From: Virgibacillus chiguensis | Lineage (GTDB): Bacteria > Bacillota > Bacilli > Bacillales > Amphibacillaceae | Length of the DNA: 64,000 bases | Direction: 5' to 3' | Assembly: GCF_900129865.1 (NCBI RefSeq) | Contig: NZ_FQXD01000016.1 | Coordinates: forward strand, 26,487 to 90,486 | In this document: one piece after another, positions 35,899 to 51,745 of the stretch | How positions within the stretch are numbered: the first letter of the stretch is position 1 | How the letters are laid out: every line of letters starts with the position of its first letter | Notes under the pieces: generated by a model | Told to the model about the DNA's origin: nothing | Database searches by the model: none | The model's input: the letters and a program-made list of their open reading frames with translations, nothing else | Program-made: the position numbers and the translations under genes

Positions 35899-36470
35899 GT
35901 CGGGTGAAGGCAGCCGTATTTGCTTCCGGGGCGGGCAGTAATTTTCAAGCCATGCTTGACGAAAGTGACTTGGCTTGTGAGATCGTTTTATTAATCTGTG
36001 ACAGACCTGGGGCAGCCGTCATAGAAAGAGCAAGGAAACATCAAATTCCTGTCTATCAGTTCGACCCGAAGCAATATGCCACGAAAGAAGCGTATGAAAG
36101 AGAATTGGTGACTGTATTAAAAAAAGCGCGTGTAGAGTGGATTTTTTTAGCAGGATATATGCGTATTGTAGGTTCCTATTTACTACATGCGTATCAAGGT
36201 AAAATCGTGAATATCCACCCTTCGTTGTTGCCCGATTTCCCTGGGAAAGATGCGATTACGCAAGCTTTTGCAGCGAAAGTGGACAAAACAGGGGTAACCA
36301 TTCATTTTATCGATGAAGGTATTGATACAGGACCGATCATCGCTCAACAAACAGTCGATATGTATCCAGATGATACGATTCGTTCATTAACAAAACGCAT
36401 CCAGCAAGTCGAGCATAAGCTATATCCAAAAATAATTAAACAATTAGTACAAAATGAGGGAGAACTATGA
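35895..36470 (+). CDS. purN: GAR formyltransferase PurN
   Basis: A 191-residue folate-dependent transformylase (GAR to FGAR). [12 protein letters not shown] begins the fold; catalytic Asn/His are in [15 protein letters not shown] and the Asp in [13 protein letters not shown]. It has no clear ribosome binding site of its own and starts in an ATGA overlap, so it depends on purM translation. Overlaps purH by 4 bases. Confidence 0.95.
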   Translation: MSRVKAAVFASGAGSNFQAMLDESDLACEIVLLICDRPGAAVIERARKHQIPVYQFDPKQYATKEAYERELVTVLKKARVEWIFLAGYMRIVGSYLLHAYQGKIVNIHPSLLPDFPGKDAITQAFAAKVDKTGVTIHFIDEGIDTGPIIAQQTVDMYPDDTIRSLTKRIQQVEHKLYPKIIKQLVQNEGEL

Positions 36471-37999
36471 AAAAACGAGCATTAATAAGTGTATATGACA
36501 AAGAAGGAATTACATCGTTTGCAAATGAATTAGTCCAGGCAGGATATGAGATTATTTCAACAGGTGGAACGCTCCATACATTACAAGCAGCTCATATTCC
36601 AGCAACTGCTGTGGAAAATATAACTGCTTTTCCAGAAATATTAGATGGTCGGGTTAAAACATTGCATCCAAACATTCATGGTGGATTACTTGCAAAACGG
36701 GGGAACAAAGCACATCTGAAAGAGCTTGAAGTGAATGCTATTACGCCAATTGATCTTGTTGTTGTTAACCTTTACCCCTTTAAGGAGACGGTAACGAACG
36801 AAGCTGCTTCTCATGAGGAAATCATTGAAAATATTGATATTGGTGGCCCTTCGATGTTGCGAGCAGCGGCTAAAAACTATCAGGCGGTAACCGTGGTTGT
36901 TGATCCAACCGATTACGAAAGCATACTCCAAGCATTGCAAACTGGTGAAGTTACGTTAGAACAACGTCAGCAGTTAGCTGCGAAAGTATTCCAACATACA
37001 GCAGCATATGATGCACTTATTGCCTCATACTTTACAGAAAGCACTGGAGAAGCATTTCCAGATCATTATACGATTACATATGAAAAGGTACAGACGCTAC
37101 GTTACGGAGAAAATCCACACCAAGCAGCTGCTTTTTATAAGCAACCGGTTACGAAACAGCAAGGATTGGCTACAAGTGAACAATTGCATGGGAAGGAGCT
37201 TTCCTATAACAACATCCAAGATGCGAATGCGGCTTTAGAGATTTTGGCAGAATACAACGCACCTACAGCTGTTGCGGTAAAACATATGAACCCATGTGGA
37301 ATTGGAACGGCAGATACGCTTGCAAAAGCATTTGCACATGCGTATGCGGCAGACTCTGTTTCCATATTTGGGGGAATTGTTGCTTGCAATCAAATAGTAG
37401 ATAAGGATACGGCGCTGCAGTTAAGCGACATCTTTTTAGAAATTGTCATCGCACCAGGTTTTACAGAAGAAGCACTACAAATATTAACAGAGAAGAAAAA
37501 TATTCGTCTGATGAAATTACCTCTACAAGCAGATAAAGTAATTGAAAACAAATATACATCGGTTGTTGGTGGTATGTTAATTCAAACGAAAGATGAGGAA
37601 CAAATTACAGCCTCCGATGTTACTGTTGCTACGAAACGAGAGCCCACGGAAAAAGAGAAGGAGCAATTACTCTTGGCGTGGAAGGCAGTCAAACATGTGA
37701 AATCCAATGCGATTGTGTTGGCAAAAGAGAATCGAACGGTCGGTATTGGTGCAGGACAAATGAATCGAGTTGGTGCTGCAAACATTGCCATTGAGCAAGC
37801 GAAAGAGCATGCAGTAGGAGCAGTTATGGCTTCGGATGCATTTTTTCCTATGCCAGACACGGTGGAAGCCGCTGCAAAAGCAGGAATTACTGCTATTATT
37901 CAGCCAGGCGGTTCCAAGCGCGATCAAGATTCTATTGATGTATGTAACCAATATGGGATTGCAATGATTTTTACGGGCATACGTCATTTCAAACATTAA
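36467..37999 (+). CDS. purH: AICAR transformylase/IMP cyclohydrolase PurH
   Basis: A 510-residue bifunctional enzyme for the last two steps to IMP. N-terminal MGS-like cyclohydrolase domain ([32 protein letters not shown]), then the transformylase domain ([42 protein letters not shown]). Usual length. AGGGAG precedes the start. Confidence 0.96.
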   Translation: MKKRALISVYDKEGITSFANELVQAGYEIISTGGTLHTLQAAHIPATAVENITAFPEILDGRVKTLHPNIHGGLLAKRGNKAHLKELEVNAITPIDLVVVNLYPFKETVTNEAASHEEIIENIDIGGPSMLRAAAKNYQAVTVVVDPTDYESILQALQTGEVTLEQRQQLAAKVFQHTAAYDALIASYFTESTGEAFPDHYTITYEKVQTLRYGENPHQAAAFYKQPVTKQQGLATSEQLHGKELSYNNIQDANAALEILAEYNAPTAVAVKHMNPCGIGTADTLAKAFAHAYAADSVSIFGGIVACNQIVDKDTALQLSDIFLEIVIAPGFTEEALQILTEKKNIRLMKLPLQADKVIENKYTSVVGGMLIQTKDEEQITASDVTVATKREPTEKEKEQLLLAWKAVKHVKSNAIVLAKENRTVGIGAGQMNRVGAANIAIEQAKEHAVGAVMASDAFFPMPDTVEAAAKAGITAIIQPGGSKRDQDSIDVCNQYGIAMIFTGIRHFKH

Positions 38000-38023
38000 T
38001 TTTGGAGAGGAGCTTTTCGTTTC

Positions 38024-39265
38024 ATGAACATTCTAGTCATTGGTCGTGGTGGTAGAGAGCATAGTATTGTAATGAAATTAAGGGAAAGTGGACAGGTTAC
38101 TCAATTATATGTAGCTCCAGGAAATGGCGGAATGGTAGAGCAAGCTACTTGTGTCTCTATTGATGAAATGGATACCCAAGGGTTAATAGATTTTGCTAAG
38201 GAAAAGGCAATTGATTTAACAATTGTCGGCCCCGAAAATCCATTAAATAAAGGCGTTGCGAACGCTTTTCAAAGAGAAGGATTACGTATCTTTGCTCCAA
38301 CAAAAGAAGCTGCTCTCCTTGAAGGAAGCAAGCAATTTGCGAAACAATTTATGGACAAATATCATATACCAACTGCTGTTCACGAAACATTTACAGATGT
38401 AGATAAAGCAAAAGCATATATTGAATTAAAAGGAGCCCCTATTGTCATTAAAGCGGATGGGCTTGCTGCCGGTAAGGGAGTTGTTGTAGCTGAAACGAAA
38501 CAAGCTGCATTTGCCGCTGTAGAAGAAATGTTAGTCGAAAAAACGTTTGCCGATGCAGGGACAACGATTGTTATAGAAGAATTTTTACAAGGAAAAGAAT
38601 TCTCCTTAATGGCTTTTGTTTATCACGATCAAGTGTATCCGATGGTTCCTGCTCGTGATCATAAACGCGCCTTTGATTTTGATCAAGGACCGAATACTGG
38701 GGGAATGGGTGCTTTTGCGCCGGTGCCAGACGTAACGCAAGCAGACTTGGGCTATACGTATAAACATGTTTTACAGCCTACAGTGAACGGACTTATAGAA
38801 GAAGGAAGGCCATTTATCGGTGTGCTTTATGCAGGACTTATGAAAACGGAAACTGGCCCAAAAGTGATTGAATTTAACACTCGATTTGGTGATCCAGAAA
38901 CGCAAGTTGTTTTGCCATTGTTAAAAAATGATTTGGCACAAGTATGTGTAGATGTAATAGACGGTAAGGATCCGAAGCTTGAATGGGAGCAAAAAGCTTG
39001 TGTCGGTGTCGTCGTAGCTGCTAGTGGTTATCCAAATGAGTATGAAAAAGGAATAGACATTCCCGCATTGCCAGCTACGCCTGCGGAGATTGTCCATGCA
39101 GGCACAAAACAAATTGGTGAACGGATGGTGACAAACGGTGGTCGTATTTTAGTATCGGCAGCTGTAGCGGATACCCTTGATGAAGCGGTTTCGTTTGCTT
39201 ATGAGCCTCTCCAAGTGTTCAAAGATCGAGATGAATTCTTTTATCGAACGGACATTGGGAAATAG
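38024..39265 (+). CDS. purD: GAR synthetase PurD
   Basis: A 413-residue ATP-grasp ligase joining glycine to phosphoribosylamine. Seen: VIGRGGREHSI, VGPENPL, IKADGLAAGKGV, and EFNTRFGDPETQVVLP. GGAGAGGAG precedes ATG 38024. It ends the pur operon and is followed by a terminator. Confidence 0.96.
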   Translation: MNILVIGRGGREHSIVMKLRESGQVTQLYVAPGNGGMVEQATCVSIDEMDTQGLIDFAKEKAIDLTIVGPENPLNKGVANAFQREGLRIFAPTKEAALLEGSKQFAKQFMDKYHIPTAVHETFTDVDKAKAYIELKGAPIVIKADGLAAGKGVVVAETKQAAFAAVEEMLVEKTFADAGTTIVIEEFLQGKEFSLMAFVYHDQVYPMVPARDHKRAFDFDQGPNTGGMGAFAPVPDVTQADLGYTYKHVLQPTVNGLIEEGRPFIGVLYAGLMKTETGPKVIEFNTRFGDPETQVVLPLLKNDLAQVCVDVIDGKDPKLEWEQKACVGVVVAASGYPNEYEKGIDIPALPATPAEIVHAGTKQIGERMVTNGGRILVSAAVADTLDEAVSFAYEPLQVFKDRDEFFYRTDIGK

Positions 39266-39287
39266 GTAGCTGGTCATGTTGAAGAAT

Positions 39288-39332
39288 GGTTCTACACATC
39301 AGAAATGATGGTGGAGCCTTTTCTTTTTTCTT
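39288..39332 (+). terminator. terminator of the pur operon
   Basis: GGTTCTAC-ACATC (39288-39300) pairs with GATG-GTGGAGCC (39307-39318) and is followed by TTTTCTTTTTT. Confidence 0.7.
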
Positions 39333-39338
39333 TTCACT

Positions 39339-39385
39339 ATAGGAAAGGTAACATTCATATTTTATAGTATAAGCAAAACGACGAC
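39339..39385 (+). repeat. dispersed repeat B, partial copy
   Basis: CTATAGGAAAGGTAACATTC and TTTATAGTATAAGCAAAACG match the first half of family B. It abuts the pur operon terminator. Confidence 0.5.
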
Positions 39386-39710
39386 ATCAGAAAGACTTTG
39401 GGTATTCTTTCTGCGTTTTATGCCTAAGGCTATTTTATTACAACACTTAAATAATAATGAACGTTTACAAAATTGAAACAATATATCATGTGAAAATATG
39501 GTAAAATGAAGTGCAGTTAACCATCTTTGTGTAAGGTAAGAAGTTCGTCAGTTAAAGACGTATGTGTCTGTCACGAATTTAGAAGTAGTTATTTAAGCTA
39601 ACATCAACCGAAAGTAAGGCGTTATCAATGAATCATGGTATTTTTTTCCTTTTTACTTGTTCCTATACTAGATACATGTTAATGTACAAGAAAGCGTGTG
39701 TCACTTTTTT

Positions 39711-39785
39711 TTACTATAGAAAAGCAAAGGCTTTCTCCAAGACACGTAGCGATACGCCAAGTTTTCTAATCGTATAAGCAAAAAG
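39711..39785. repeat. dispersed repeat B, rearranged copy
   Basis: CTATAGAAAAGCAAAGG, GCGATACGCCAAGTTTTCTA and CGTATAAGCAAAA show family-B pieces in altered order. The stretches 39386-39710 and 39786-39960 contain no gene I can support. Confidence 0.4.
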
Positions 39786-39960
39786 CAGATTCGTTATGGA
39801 GAATGAACGACATAAAATCTTTGCTTCATGCTGAAAATACAAACACTTAAATAACTTATTGGTTTACAACAGATGAAATGATACTGCCTGGTGTTTAAAT
39901 AACCACGCATTGAAACTTCAGATAATAAAAGCAAATGTTACGTTTATGGGGGAGATGTTC

Positions 39961-41703
39961 ATGTTACGAAATGGATTTTATTGGAGGAACCGTGAGATGA
40001 GGCAGCATGTCAGAGTCGTCGATGGAGAAGTAGCTCCAACGATCGTGCTAGAAAACGCGACTTACTTGAATGCGTATACGAAACAATGGGTAGAATCCAA
40101 TATTTGGATGTATGAAGATCGGATTGTTTATGTTGGGGAGCAAATGCCAGCTAATTTACACGATACAGAGATTGTAGATTGTACAGGGAAGTATGTCGTT
40201 TCAGGTTATATTGAGCCACATGCCCACCCCTTTCAATTGTATAATCCGGAACAATTGGCATGGCACGCAGCTAAGACAGGCACAACAACATTAATCAATG
40301 ACAATTTATTATGGTTATTTATGTTGAACAAAAAGAAAGCGTTTTCGATTTTGGAGGAGTTTAGCAAGCACCCTGTGTCTATGTATTGGTGGGCTCGATT
40401 TGATCCGCAGACGGAGTTGCAGGGGGAGCATGGTTTATTTCAGACAGAAGACGTTTTATCGTGGGTAAAACATCCTGCGGTCGTTCAGGGTGGTGAACTC
40501 ACTTCCTGGCCAGACCTTCTAGCAGGTGACGATATTTTATTATATTGGATTCAAGAAACGAAAAATCAGCGTAAACCTGTGGAAGGACATTTCCCTGGGG
40601 CTTCTGAACGGACCTTAACAAAAATGAAACTACTCGGTGTTAATGCGGATCATGAATCGATTTCTGGAGAGGAGATTTTACGGCGTCTACTACTAGGCTA
40701 TCATGTAGGCTTGCGATATTCATCGATACGCCCCGATTTACCAAATTTGATAGAGGAAATGCTTGCAGCAGGGGTGACATCCTTTGAAAATGTAACCTTT
40801 ACAACAGATGGAGCGACACCTGCTTTTTATGAAACAGGGCTTATTAATCAGTGTATCGACATTGCTATAAAAAAAGGAATACCTATTGAAGAAGCTTATT
40901 TAATGGGTAGTTTCTACGCTGCTAAGCATTTACGAATGGAAGAACAGCTAGGAAGTATTACACCGGGTCGATTTGCCCATATTAATATTTTAACAGAAAA
41001 AGATAATCCTCATCCAGAGAGTGTACTGTCAAAAGGAAAATGGATTGTAAAACATGGCGAACAGCAAAAAATGCAAGCCCAAATCCCGTGGTCAAAATAT
41101 CACATCAAGCCACTAGATTTAGATTGGGAAATAAGTTATAAAGAATTACAATTTTCCGTTCCAATCGGTTTGGAAATGGTCAACGATGTAATTATGACGC
41201 CATATCCAATTGAAGTGGATATAACCGTTGAAGAACTTCCTGCCGAAACAACGGATTCTTTTTTAATTTTACTTGATCGACATGGCAAATGGCGTGTGAA
41301 TACGACGTTACGGGGGTTTACGAATGAGCTAGGTGCTATCGCAAGCTCTTATTCCGTGTCTGGTGATTTTGTATTTATTGGAAAACGAAAAAGCGATTTG
41401 TTACTTGCTGGTAAACGTATAAAAGAGTTAGGCGGGGGGATTGTTATTGCCCATCATGGAGAAATATTATTAGAAATTCCGCTCCAACTTGGTGGGATGA
41501 TGTATGCTGGAGCGATGGACGAACTGATTAAACAGGAAAAAGAATTAAAACAGATTTTACAATCATTTGGGTATCCATTTTCTGACCCTGTGTATTCGAT
41601 ATTTTTCTTATCCTCTACGCATTTACCTTATGTGCGTATTACGCCGCAGGGAATTATAGATGTGAAGCAAAAGGAACTCCTATTCCCTGCAACGATGTGT
41701 TAG
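39961..41703 (+). CDS. yerA: adenine deaminase-like protein YerA
   Basis: A 580-residue amidohydrolase-fold protein, the same length as B. subtilis YerA. ATG 39961 has GGGGGAG six bases upstream. Domain order is that of AdeC enzymes: a small beta domain, the metal-binding HxH (EPHAHP, H87 and H89), a TIM barrel with VEGHFPGA, and a C-terminal domain starting GLEMVNDVIMTPYP. In canonical adenine deaminases the first motif is usually D-x-H-x-H-x-E; here it reads EPHAHPF, so the substrate or activity may differ. It sits just after the pur operon, which fits purine salvage. Confidence 0.8.
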   Translation: MLRNGFYWRNREMRQHVRVVDGEVAPTIVLENATYLNAYTKQWVESNIWMYEDRIVYVGEQMPANLHDTEIVDCTGKYVVSGYIEPHAHPFQLYNPEQLAWHAAKTGTTTLINDNLLWLFMLNKKKAFSILEEFSKHPVSMYWWARFDPQTELQGEHGLFQTEDVLSWVKHPAVVQGGELTSWPDLLAGDDILLYWIQETKNQRKPVEGHFPGASERTLTKMKLLGVNADHESISGEEILRRLLLGYHVGLRYSSIRPDLPNLIEEMLAAGVTSFENVTFTTDGATPAFYETGLINQCIDIAIKKGIPIEEAYLMGSFYAAKHLRMEEQLGSITPGRFAHINILTEKDNPHPESVLSKGKWIVKHGEQQKMQAQIPWSKYHIKPLDLDWEISYKELQFSVPIGLEMVNDVIMTPYPIEVDITVEELPAETTDSFLILLDRHGKWRVNTTLRGFTNELGAIASSYSVSGDFVFIGKRKSDLLLAGKRIKELGGGIVIAHHGEILLEIPLQLGGMMYAGAMDELIKQEKELKQILQSFGYPFSDPVYSIFFLSSTHLPYVRITPQGIIDVKQKELLFPATMC

Positions 41704-41812
41704 CGTATAATAAACGAGGCAGCTTGTCAGGTAAAAGAAGCAGTGTCTACGTATTAAAAATTAGAAAAAATCATAAACAAACGCACTGCGGTAAGCTCGG
41801 GACTTCATTTTA

Positions 41813-41908
41813 CTGTAGGAAAGCAAAAAAGTTTAAAGGTTTATAGTATAAGAAAAACTGCGGCTTCCGCCATAAGACATGGCGATAAGCCAAGTTTTTC
41901 TAATAAGT
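41813..41908 (+). repeat. dispersed repeat B, full copy
   Basis: CTGTAGGAAAGCAAAAAAGT, TTAAAGGTTTATAGTATAAG, AAAAACTGCGGCTTCCGCC and GGCGATAAGCCAAGTTTTTC. Best full-length match to the copy at 20432. The 3' end pairs with the internal AGAAAAACT. Confidence 0.75.
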
Positions 41909-42028
41909 GTAATACAGTGCTGACCAAACTTTTTATAGGATAAGAAGTGGCATTACTCGTACTGGGAGCATATGATAAGGCCCTTTCGAGTATGTAATAT
42001 GAAAAAGGCAATCGAAGGAGGAAATAGT

Positions 42029-43042
42029 ATGCGAAAAGTTTTATTCTTAGTAGTCATCATGGTATTTATTTTTATTGCAGGTTGTAAAAATGAAGGGGAT
42101 GTGGGGAAGGATAACGAAAAAGATGATGATAAAAATGCTGCATATGCTTTGACAGGTCTTTCTGCCGATGGAGCAACAGATAACAGAATGGTTGCTGTCA
42201 TGGTAAATAATCATCCGAAAGCAAGGCCGCAAACGGGTTTATCACAAGCAGATATTGTTTTCGAAATGCTAGCTGAAGGGAATATTACGCGGTTTCTAGC
42301 GCTTTACCAAAGTGAGCTACCTGATGTTATTGGCCCTGTTCGCAGTGCGCGGGAGTATTATTTTGATTTAGCCCAAGGGTATAATGCTATTTACGTGCAT
42401 CACGGCGCTGCTGATTTTATTAATCAAAAGATAAAAGATAAAGGAATTGACCATCTGAACGGCTCGCTTTATGATAATGATGGTAACTTATTTAAACGAG
42501 AGACTTTTCGTAAAGCGCCTCATAACTCGTATTTACAAACCGATGCGATATATGAAATAGCGGAAGATAAAGGGTATGATGTAACTGCTACATATGAATC
42601 ATTGCCATTTCTAGAAACGGATGCTGAAATTGCCGGTTCTCCTGCACCAAAGGTTACCGTTAGTTATGCAAATAATTCAAATGAAATGATACAATATATA
42701 TTTAAAGAGGACAGTGGAACGTATAAGCGCTATAATGGAGAGCAACAAACTGTAGAAATGGATACGGAAGAGCCAATTGAAATAAATAATGTATTCATTA
42801 TCGAAGCAAGTCATCAAGTAATTGACCAAGAGGGACGCCGAGCAATTGATTTAGAATCCGGCGGTGAGGCTTATTTATTACAAAACGGTGTGATGCAAGA
42901 AATACAATGGGAAAATCGAGCGGGCAGAATCATCCCCGTAAAGAATAATAAGGAAGTACCGTTTGTTCCGGGGAAAACATGGATTAATGTTATTCCTCAA
43001 CAACCTGGATTGCAAGACATTGTAACGATATCAAGTGATTAA
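42029..43042 (+). CDS. yerB: DUF3048 lipoprotein YerB
   Basis: A 337-residue extracellular lipoprotein; AAGGAGG precedes ATG 42029. Signal peptide MRKVLFLVVIMVFIFIAGC with lipidated Cys19, then an acidic linker, a DUF3048 N-terminal domain (VAVMVNNHPKARPQTGLSQA, GPVRSAREYYFDLAQGYNA) and a DUF3048 C-terminal domain. B. subtilis YerB is the same and sits before yerC. Its function is not established. Gap to yerC is 18 bases, so likely an operon. Confidence 0.88.
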   Translation: MRKVLFLVVIMVFIFIAGCKNEGDVGKDNEKDDDKNAAYALTGLSADGATDNRMVAVMVNNHPKARPQTGLSQADIVFEMLAEGNITRFLALYQSELPDVIGPVRSAREYYFDLAQGYNAIYVHHGAADFINQKIKDKGIDHLNGSLYDNDGNLFKRETFRKAPHNSYLQTDAIYEIAEDKGYDVTATYESLPFLETDAEIAGSPAPKVTVSYANNSNEMIQYIFKEDSGTYKRYNGEQQTVEMDTEEPIEINNVFIIEASHQVIDQEGRRAIDLESGGEAYLLQNGVMQEIQWENRAGRIIPVKNNKEVPFVPGKTWINVIPQQPGLQDIVTISSD

Positions 43043-43060
43043 TGGGGAGGAGGCCGAGAT

Positions 43061-43357
43061 GTGCAAATTGATAAATTACGTGGACAACATTTAGATGAAC
43101 TATTTGAAGCTATCCTATCATTAAAAGATAAAGAAGAATGCTACCGCTTTTTTGATGATATAGCAACAATGTCTGAAATTCAATCGCTGTCACAGCGCCT
43201 GCAAGTAGCTAAAATGTTAACACAAGGTGCTACGTATAATGCGATTGAAGAAAAGACAAATGCTTCAACGGCTACTATTTCACGCGTACGGAGATGTATT
43301 AATTACGGAAGTGATGGTTATAAAATCGTGCTTGATCGGATCATGGAAGATAAATAG
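43061..43357 (+). CDS. yerC: YerC/TrpR-like small DNA-binding protein
   Basis: A 98-residue protein of the YerC/YecD family related to the Trp repressor fold, starting at GTG 43061 behind GGGGAGGAGG. LSQRLQVAKMLTQGATYNAI and NASTATISRVRRCINYGSDG form the helix-turn-helix. Targets are not known. A terminator (43380-43405) follows. Confidence 0.88.
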   Translation: MQIDKLRGQHLDELFEAILSLKDKEECYRFFDDIATMSEIQSLSQRLQVAKMLTQGATYNAIEEKTNASTATISRVRRCINYGSDGYKIVLDRIMEDK

Positions 43358-43379
43358 GTACTATTTTATAGAAAAATTC

Positions 43380-43405
43380 GTCACCATTTTTTGGTGGCGT
43401 CTTTT
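43380..43405 (+). terminator. terminator of yerBC
   Basis: CGTCACCA and TGGTGGCG pair around TTTTT and are followed by TCTTTTA. Confidence 0.75.
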
Positions 43406-43489
43406 ATTGCGCTTTAGGAAAAAACAGCCCTCTTTCCAAATAGGATAAGTACGTATAATAAATTTCATGCTATGGGATAACCAAATAAC

Positions 43490-43709
43490 CGAATAAGCCC
43501 CGTCCGGCTCCAGCGCCCAGCAACTAGGCAACTTCACTCCATTGCCCTAAGCTAAGTCATCATCGGTTCGTTCTAAATAGGAAGGCCGACTAAAGACGGG
43601 CTTGCCGGAGGGCGCCGGCATACTCCTGTTGCAGGAGCATGATTCCTAAAACTTTCGTTGCTTCGTTTCAGTCGCTACGTTGCTAAACGGGCGCTTGCGC
43701 CTTTGTTCA
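43490..43709 (+). repeat. ~200-bp dispersed repeat A, copy 4 (full)
   Basis: AATAAGCCCCGTCCGGCTCC to CTAAACGGGCGCTTGCGCCT. The best-preserved copy: inner CTCCTGTTGCAGGAG hairpin, GGAGGGCGCCGGCA, and ends able to pair. It lies directly upstream of the pcrB promoter region (TATAAT near 43729). Confidence 0.85.
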
Positions 43710-43769
43710 TTCCATAAAGGTTTTTTGGTATAATGAACTAACGGATAAACAATATGGAGGATTTGAATC

Positions 43770-44456
43770 GTGACTACGTTATTAAAGCAATGGAAACACA
43801 TATTTAAGCTTGATCCAGCAAAAGAAATAACGGATGAGGATTTAGAGAAAATATGCGAGTCTGGTACAGATGCAATTATCGTTGGTGGTACGGATAATAT
43901 TACCTTAGACAACGTATTAGATTTACTATCCCGCATTCGTCGATATACAGTGCCTTGTATTTTAGAAATATCATCCATGGATGCCATTACGCCAGGATTT
44001 GATTATTATTATATTCCCATGGTGCTCAATTCAAAAGAGAAAAAATGGATGATGGATATGCAACATCAGGCCATTAAAGATTATGTAGATATGATGGAGT
44101 TTAGCGAAATTTTCTTTGAAGGGTATTGCATTTTGAACGAGGACGCAAAAGCCTTTACGTATACGAATAGTTATTTACCAGATGAGGAAGATGTCATCGC
44201 TTATGCGTACATGGTGGATAAAGTATTTCACTTGCCTATATTTTACATGGAGTATAGCGGGAAATATGGCGATCCAGCCTTAGTTGCTAAGGTGAAAACG
44301 CAATTACAGCATGCCACTCTTTTTTACGGTGGAGGTATAGAAACTGCTGCCCAAGCGAAGGAAATGAAACAGTACGCTGATGTCATCGTTGTTGGCAACA
44401 GTATATATACGAATATGAAGCAAGCTTTACAAACCGTTTCTGCGGTAAAAGAGTAA
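43770..44456 (+). CDS. pcrB: heptaprenylglyceryl phosphate synthase PcrB
   Basis: A 228-residue TIM-barrel prenyltransferase that joins heptaprenyl diphosphate to glycerol-1-phosphate. GTG 43770 follows GGAGG. Seen: [34 protein letters not shown] and [16 protein letters not shown] (phosphate-binding loop), then [11 protein letters not shown]. Followed by pcrA after 19 bases; same operon. Confidence 0.93.
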   Translation: MTTLLKQWKHIFKLDPAKEITDEDLEKICESGTDAIIVGGTDNITLDNVLDLLSRIRRYTVPCILEISSMDAITPGFDYYYIPMVLNSKEKKWMMDMQHQAIKDYVDMMEFSEIFFEGYCILNEDAKAFTYTNSYLPDEEDVIAYAYMVDKVFHLPIFYMEYSGKYGDPALVAKVKTQLQHATLFYGGGIETAAQAKEMKQYADVIVVGNSIYTNMKQALQTVSAVKE

Positions 44457-44475
44457 TCAGTTAGGCGGTGATAGA

Positions 44476-49830
<5,355 letters not shown>

Positions 49831-49961
49831 TTGTTAGGTAAAAGCACTCCTTGATAATAGATGACGAGCGTTTAGTCATGCCGTTTTGTATGATAGACCT
49901 TCGCGTGTACGATTAATTCCTAACCCAAGCAATTACGGTTCTTATGAAATTACCCAAGGTA

Positions 49962-49998
49962 AACCTGCATGGAAGAGGTTTCTCCCATGCAGGTTTTT
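49962..49998 (+). terminator. terminator after camS
   Basis: AACCTGCATGG (49963-49973) pairs with CCATGCAGGTT (49985-49995), followed by TTTT. The region 49999-50400 shows no supported gene. Confidence 0.75.
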
Positions 49999-50441
49999 AA
50001 CAGTTTGCCAGATAAGAATGGTATTCGTAACTAACGATTGATAAAAGCCAACGTGCATCCCGGCCCAACTGTAATTTGAAGGGAATTGGAAAAAGAAGAA
50101 AGTGGATTACTTCTCAATTTAGACTAGGGGAAACGCTTGCTACATAAAGTTTTTTTTGATGACGTGCATTTTTTTAAGGTCTTATTTCCTAAAAAATTTA
50201 ATTTGAAGGTAAACAATGGACGGACAATATCATTTTTTCTACGCATAAAGTATTACTTCCTATTACGTTGTTTTTTACAACTTTATACAACAACTATACA
50301 GACTTTCTTAAATGAAGAAAAAGAAGAAAGATTTCAGCCTATTTTACAGTAGTAACCCCCGCAAAAACGAACTATTTTCCCAATATGAATTATCTGAATT
50401 TATGTTATAATGAAACTATACAAAGTTGAAAATCTAAGGAG

Positions 50442-51725
50442 ATGGTGGGTGGGAATTTGGTAGACGTTGGTCCTTTCATCAAATTACAACGAACGAAGCG
50501 ACAAATGACGCAAGAAGAATTGTCGGAAGGAATCGTTTCATTGTCTTATTTATCCAAGATTGAAAATAAAAAGACGAAGGCAAGCCCAGAAATCATTCAA
50601 TTACTTTGTAATCGATTAGGAATTGAATTTGCAGAAGAAACGAATTCCCACATCGAAGAGAAATGTCAACAATGGTATGAAATGCTCTTTGACCACTGTG
50701 ATAAACAAGAAATGACCGACCGTTATGAAGAATTGCAAGTAATCATGAATCAGAGTATTAATGAAAGTTTTATTATGTTTGAAATACATCAAATCCGTTA
50801 TTATAGTGTTTTACGTGATTTTAGTAAAGCGCTAGCAAAAATTAATGAGCTACATGAATTAGTAGATTCTTTTAACCATAAACATGAATATTACTGGTAC
50901 AAGTTTAAGGGCGGTTATTATTCGCTTCAAGACAAGCATGCTAAAGCGATGAAATTGTTTAAGCAGGCTCAAGAAAAAATCCCGCTTGCCAATTTAAATG
51001 AGGTAGAAATAGCTGACCTAAAATATGGATTAGCTGTCACTCATAGTCAACTATGGCAACAGTTGGAGTGTTTGGATTATACACAAGAAGCAATGGAAGT
51101 ATTTCAACGCGAATATAATTTTGATCGCTGTGGTCAATGCCATATTTTATTTGGCATCTCTTACCAAAGGTTTAAGAAATATGAAAAAGCAATTAAAAAC
51201 TTTCAATTAGCAAAACATCTAGGCGAACTGTGTGATAACCAAGACGTGATTAGTTTAGCACATCAAAATTTAGGTTATCTGTATTCGACTACTGGAAATT
51301 CGGAAGAAGCAATCAAAAATTATTTGTTAGCTATTGAGGATAAAGATGTAGATACTGATAACCTACTATCCACTTATACTTGTTTAATTGAAGAATATTA
51401 TCATGTTAAACAATATGAGAAAGTGGAGCAAAACTTACGAGAAGCTAAAGAATTATTATCAAAAGTCACGTATTCTGATTTGTGGAATCTTTATGATTAT
51501 ATTATTAAAGTGTATACACACTTAATAAATGAAGAATTTGATAAGTTTAAAGTGGTATTAACAGATCACTTTATACCGTACCTTAAACAAGCAGGCGAAC
51601 ATAGTTACTTGGTGTTTTATTCTAAGTTACTAGCCAACCTTTTAGAGGAATGGGGAAAGTATAAAGAATCTGTTCAATATTATAAGTTAGCAAGCTTAAG
51701 CTATGAGGAATTTGTCAACATGTAA
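50442..51725 (+). CDS. RRNPP-type HTH-TPR quorum-sensing regulator
   Basis: A 427-residue (or 422 if TTG 50457 is used) transcription factor. An N-terminal XRE helix-turn-helix (FIKLQRTKRQMTQEELSEG then IVSLSYLSKIENKKTKAS) is followed by about 340 residues of TPR-like helical repeats, e.g. FKGGYYSLQDKHAKAMKLF, LFGISYQRFKKYEKAIKNF and LGYLYSTTGNSEEAIKNY. This is the layout of PlcR/NprR/Rap-like regulators that bind imported peptides. AAGGAG lies just before the ATG. A 44-residue exported peptide gene follows after 20 bases, as in Rap-Phr and NprR-NprX pairs. Targets are unknown. Confidence 0.85.
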   Translation: MVGGNLVDVGPFIKLQRTKRQMTQEELSEGIVSLSYLSKIENKKTKASPEIIQLLCNRLGIEFAEETNSHIEEKCQQWYEMLFDHCDKQEMTDRYEELQVIMNQSINESFIMFEIHQIRYYSVLRDFSKALAKINELHELVDSFNHKHEYYWYKFKGGYYSLQDKHAKAMKLFKQAQEKIPLANLNEVEIADLKYGLAVTHSQLWQQLECLDYTQEAMEVFQREYNFDRCGQCHILFGISYQRFKKYEKAIKNFQLAKHLGELCDNQDVISLAHQNLGYLYSTTGNSEEAIKNYLLAIEDKDVDTDNLLSTYTCLIEEYYHVKQYEKVEQNLREAKELLSKVTYSDLWNLYDYIIKVYTHLINEEFDKFKVVLTDHFIPYLKQAGEHSYLVFYSKLLANLLEEWGKYKESVQYYKLASLSYEEFVNM

Positions 51726-51745
51726 TTTAAATAAGGGGGGATAAA

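Noticed and set aside
50137..50352. 71-residue frame upstream of the regulator
   Set aside because: TTG-type start without a good site, AT-rich and hydrophobic by composition only; no family recognised.
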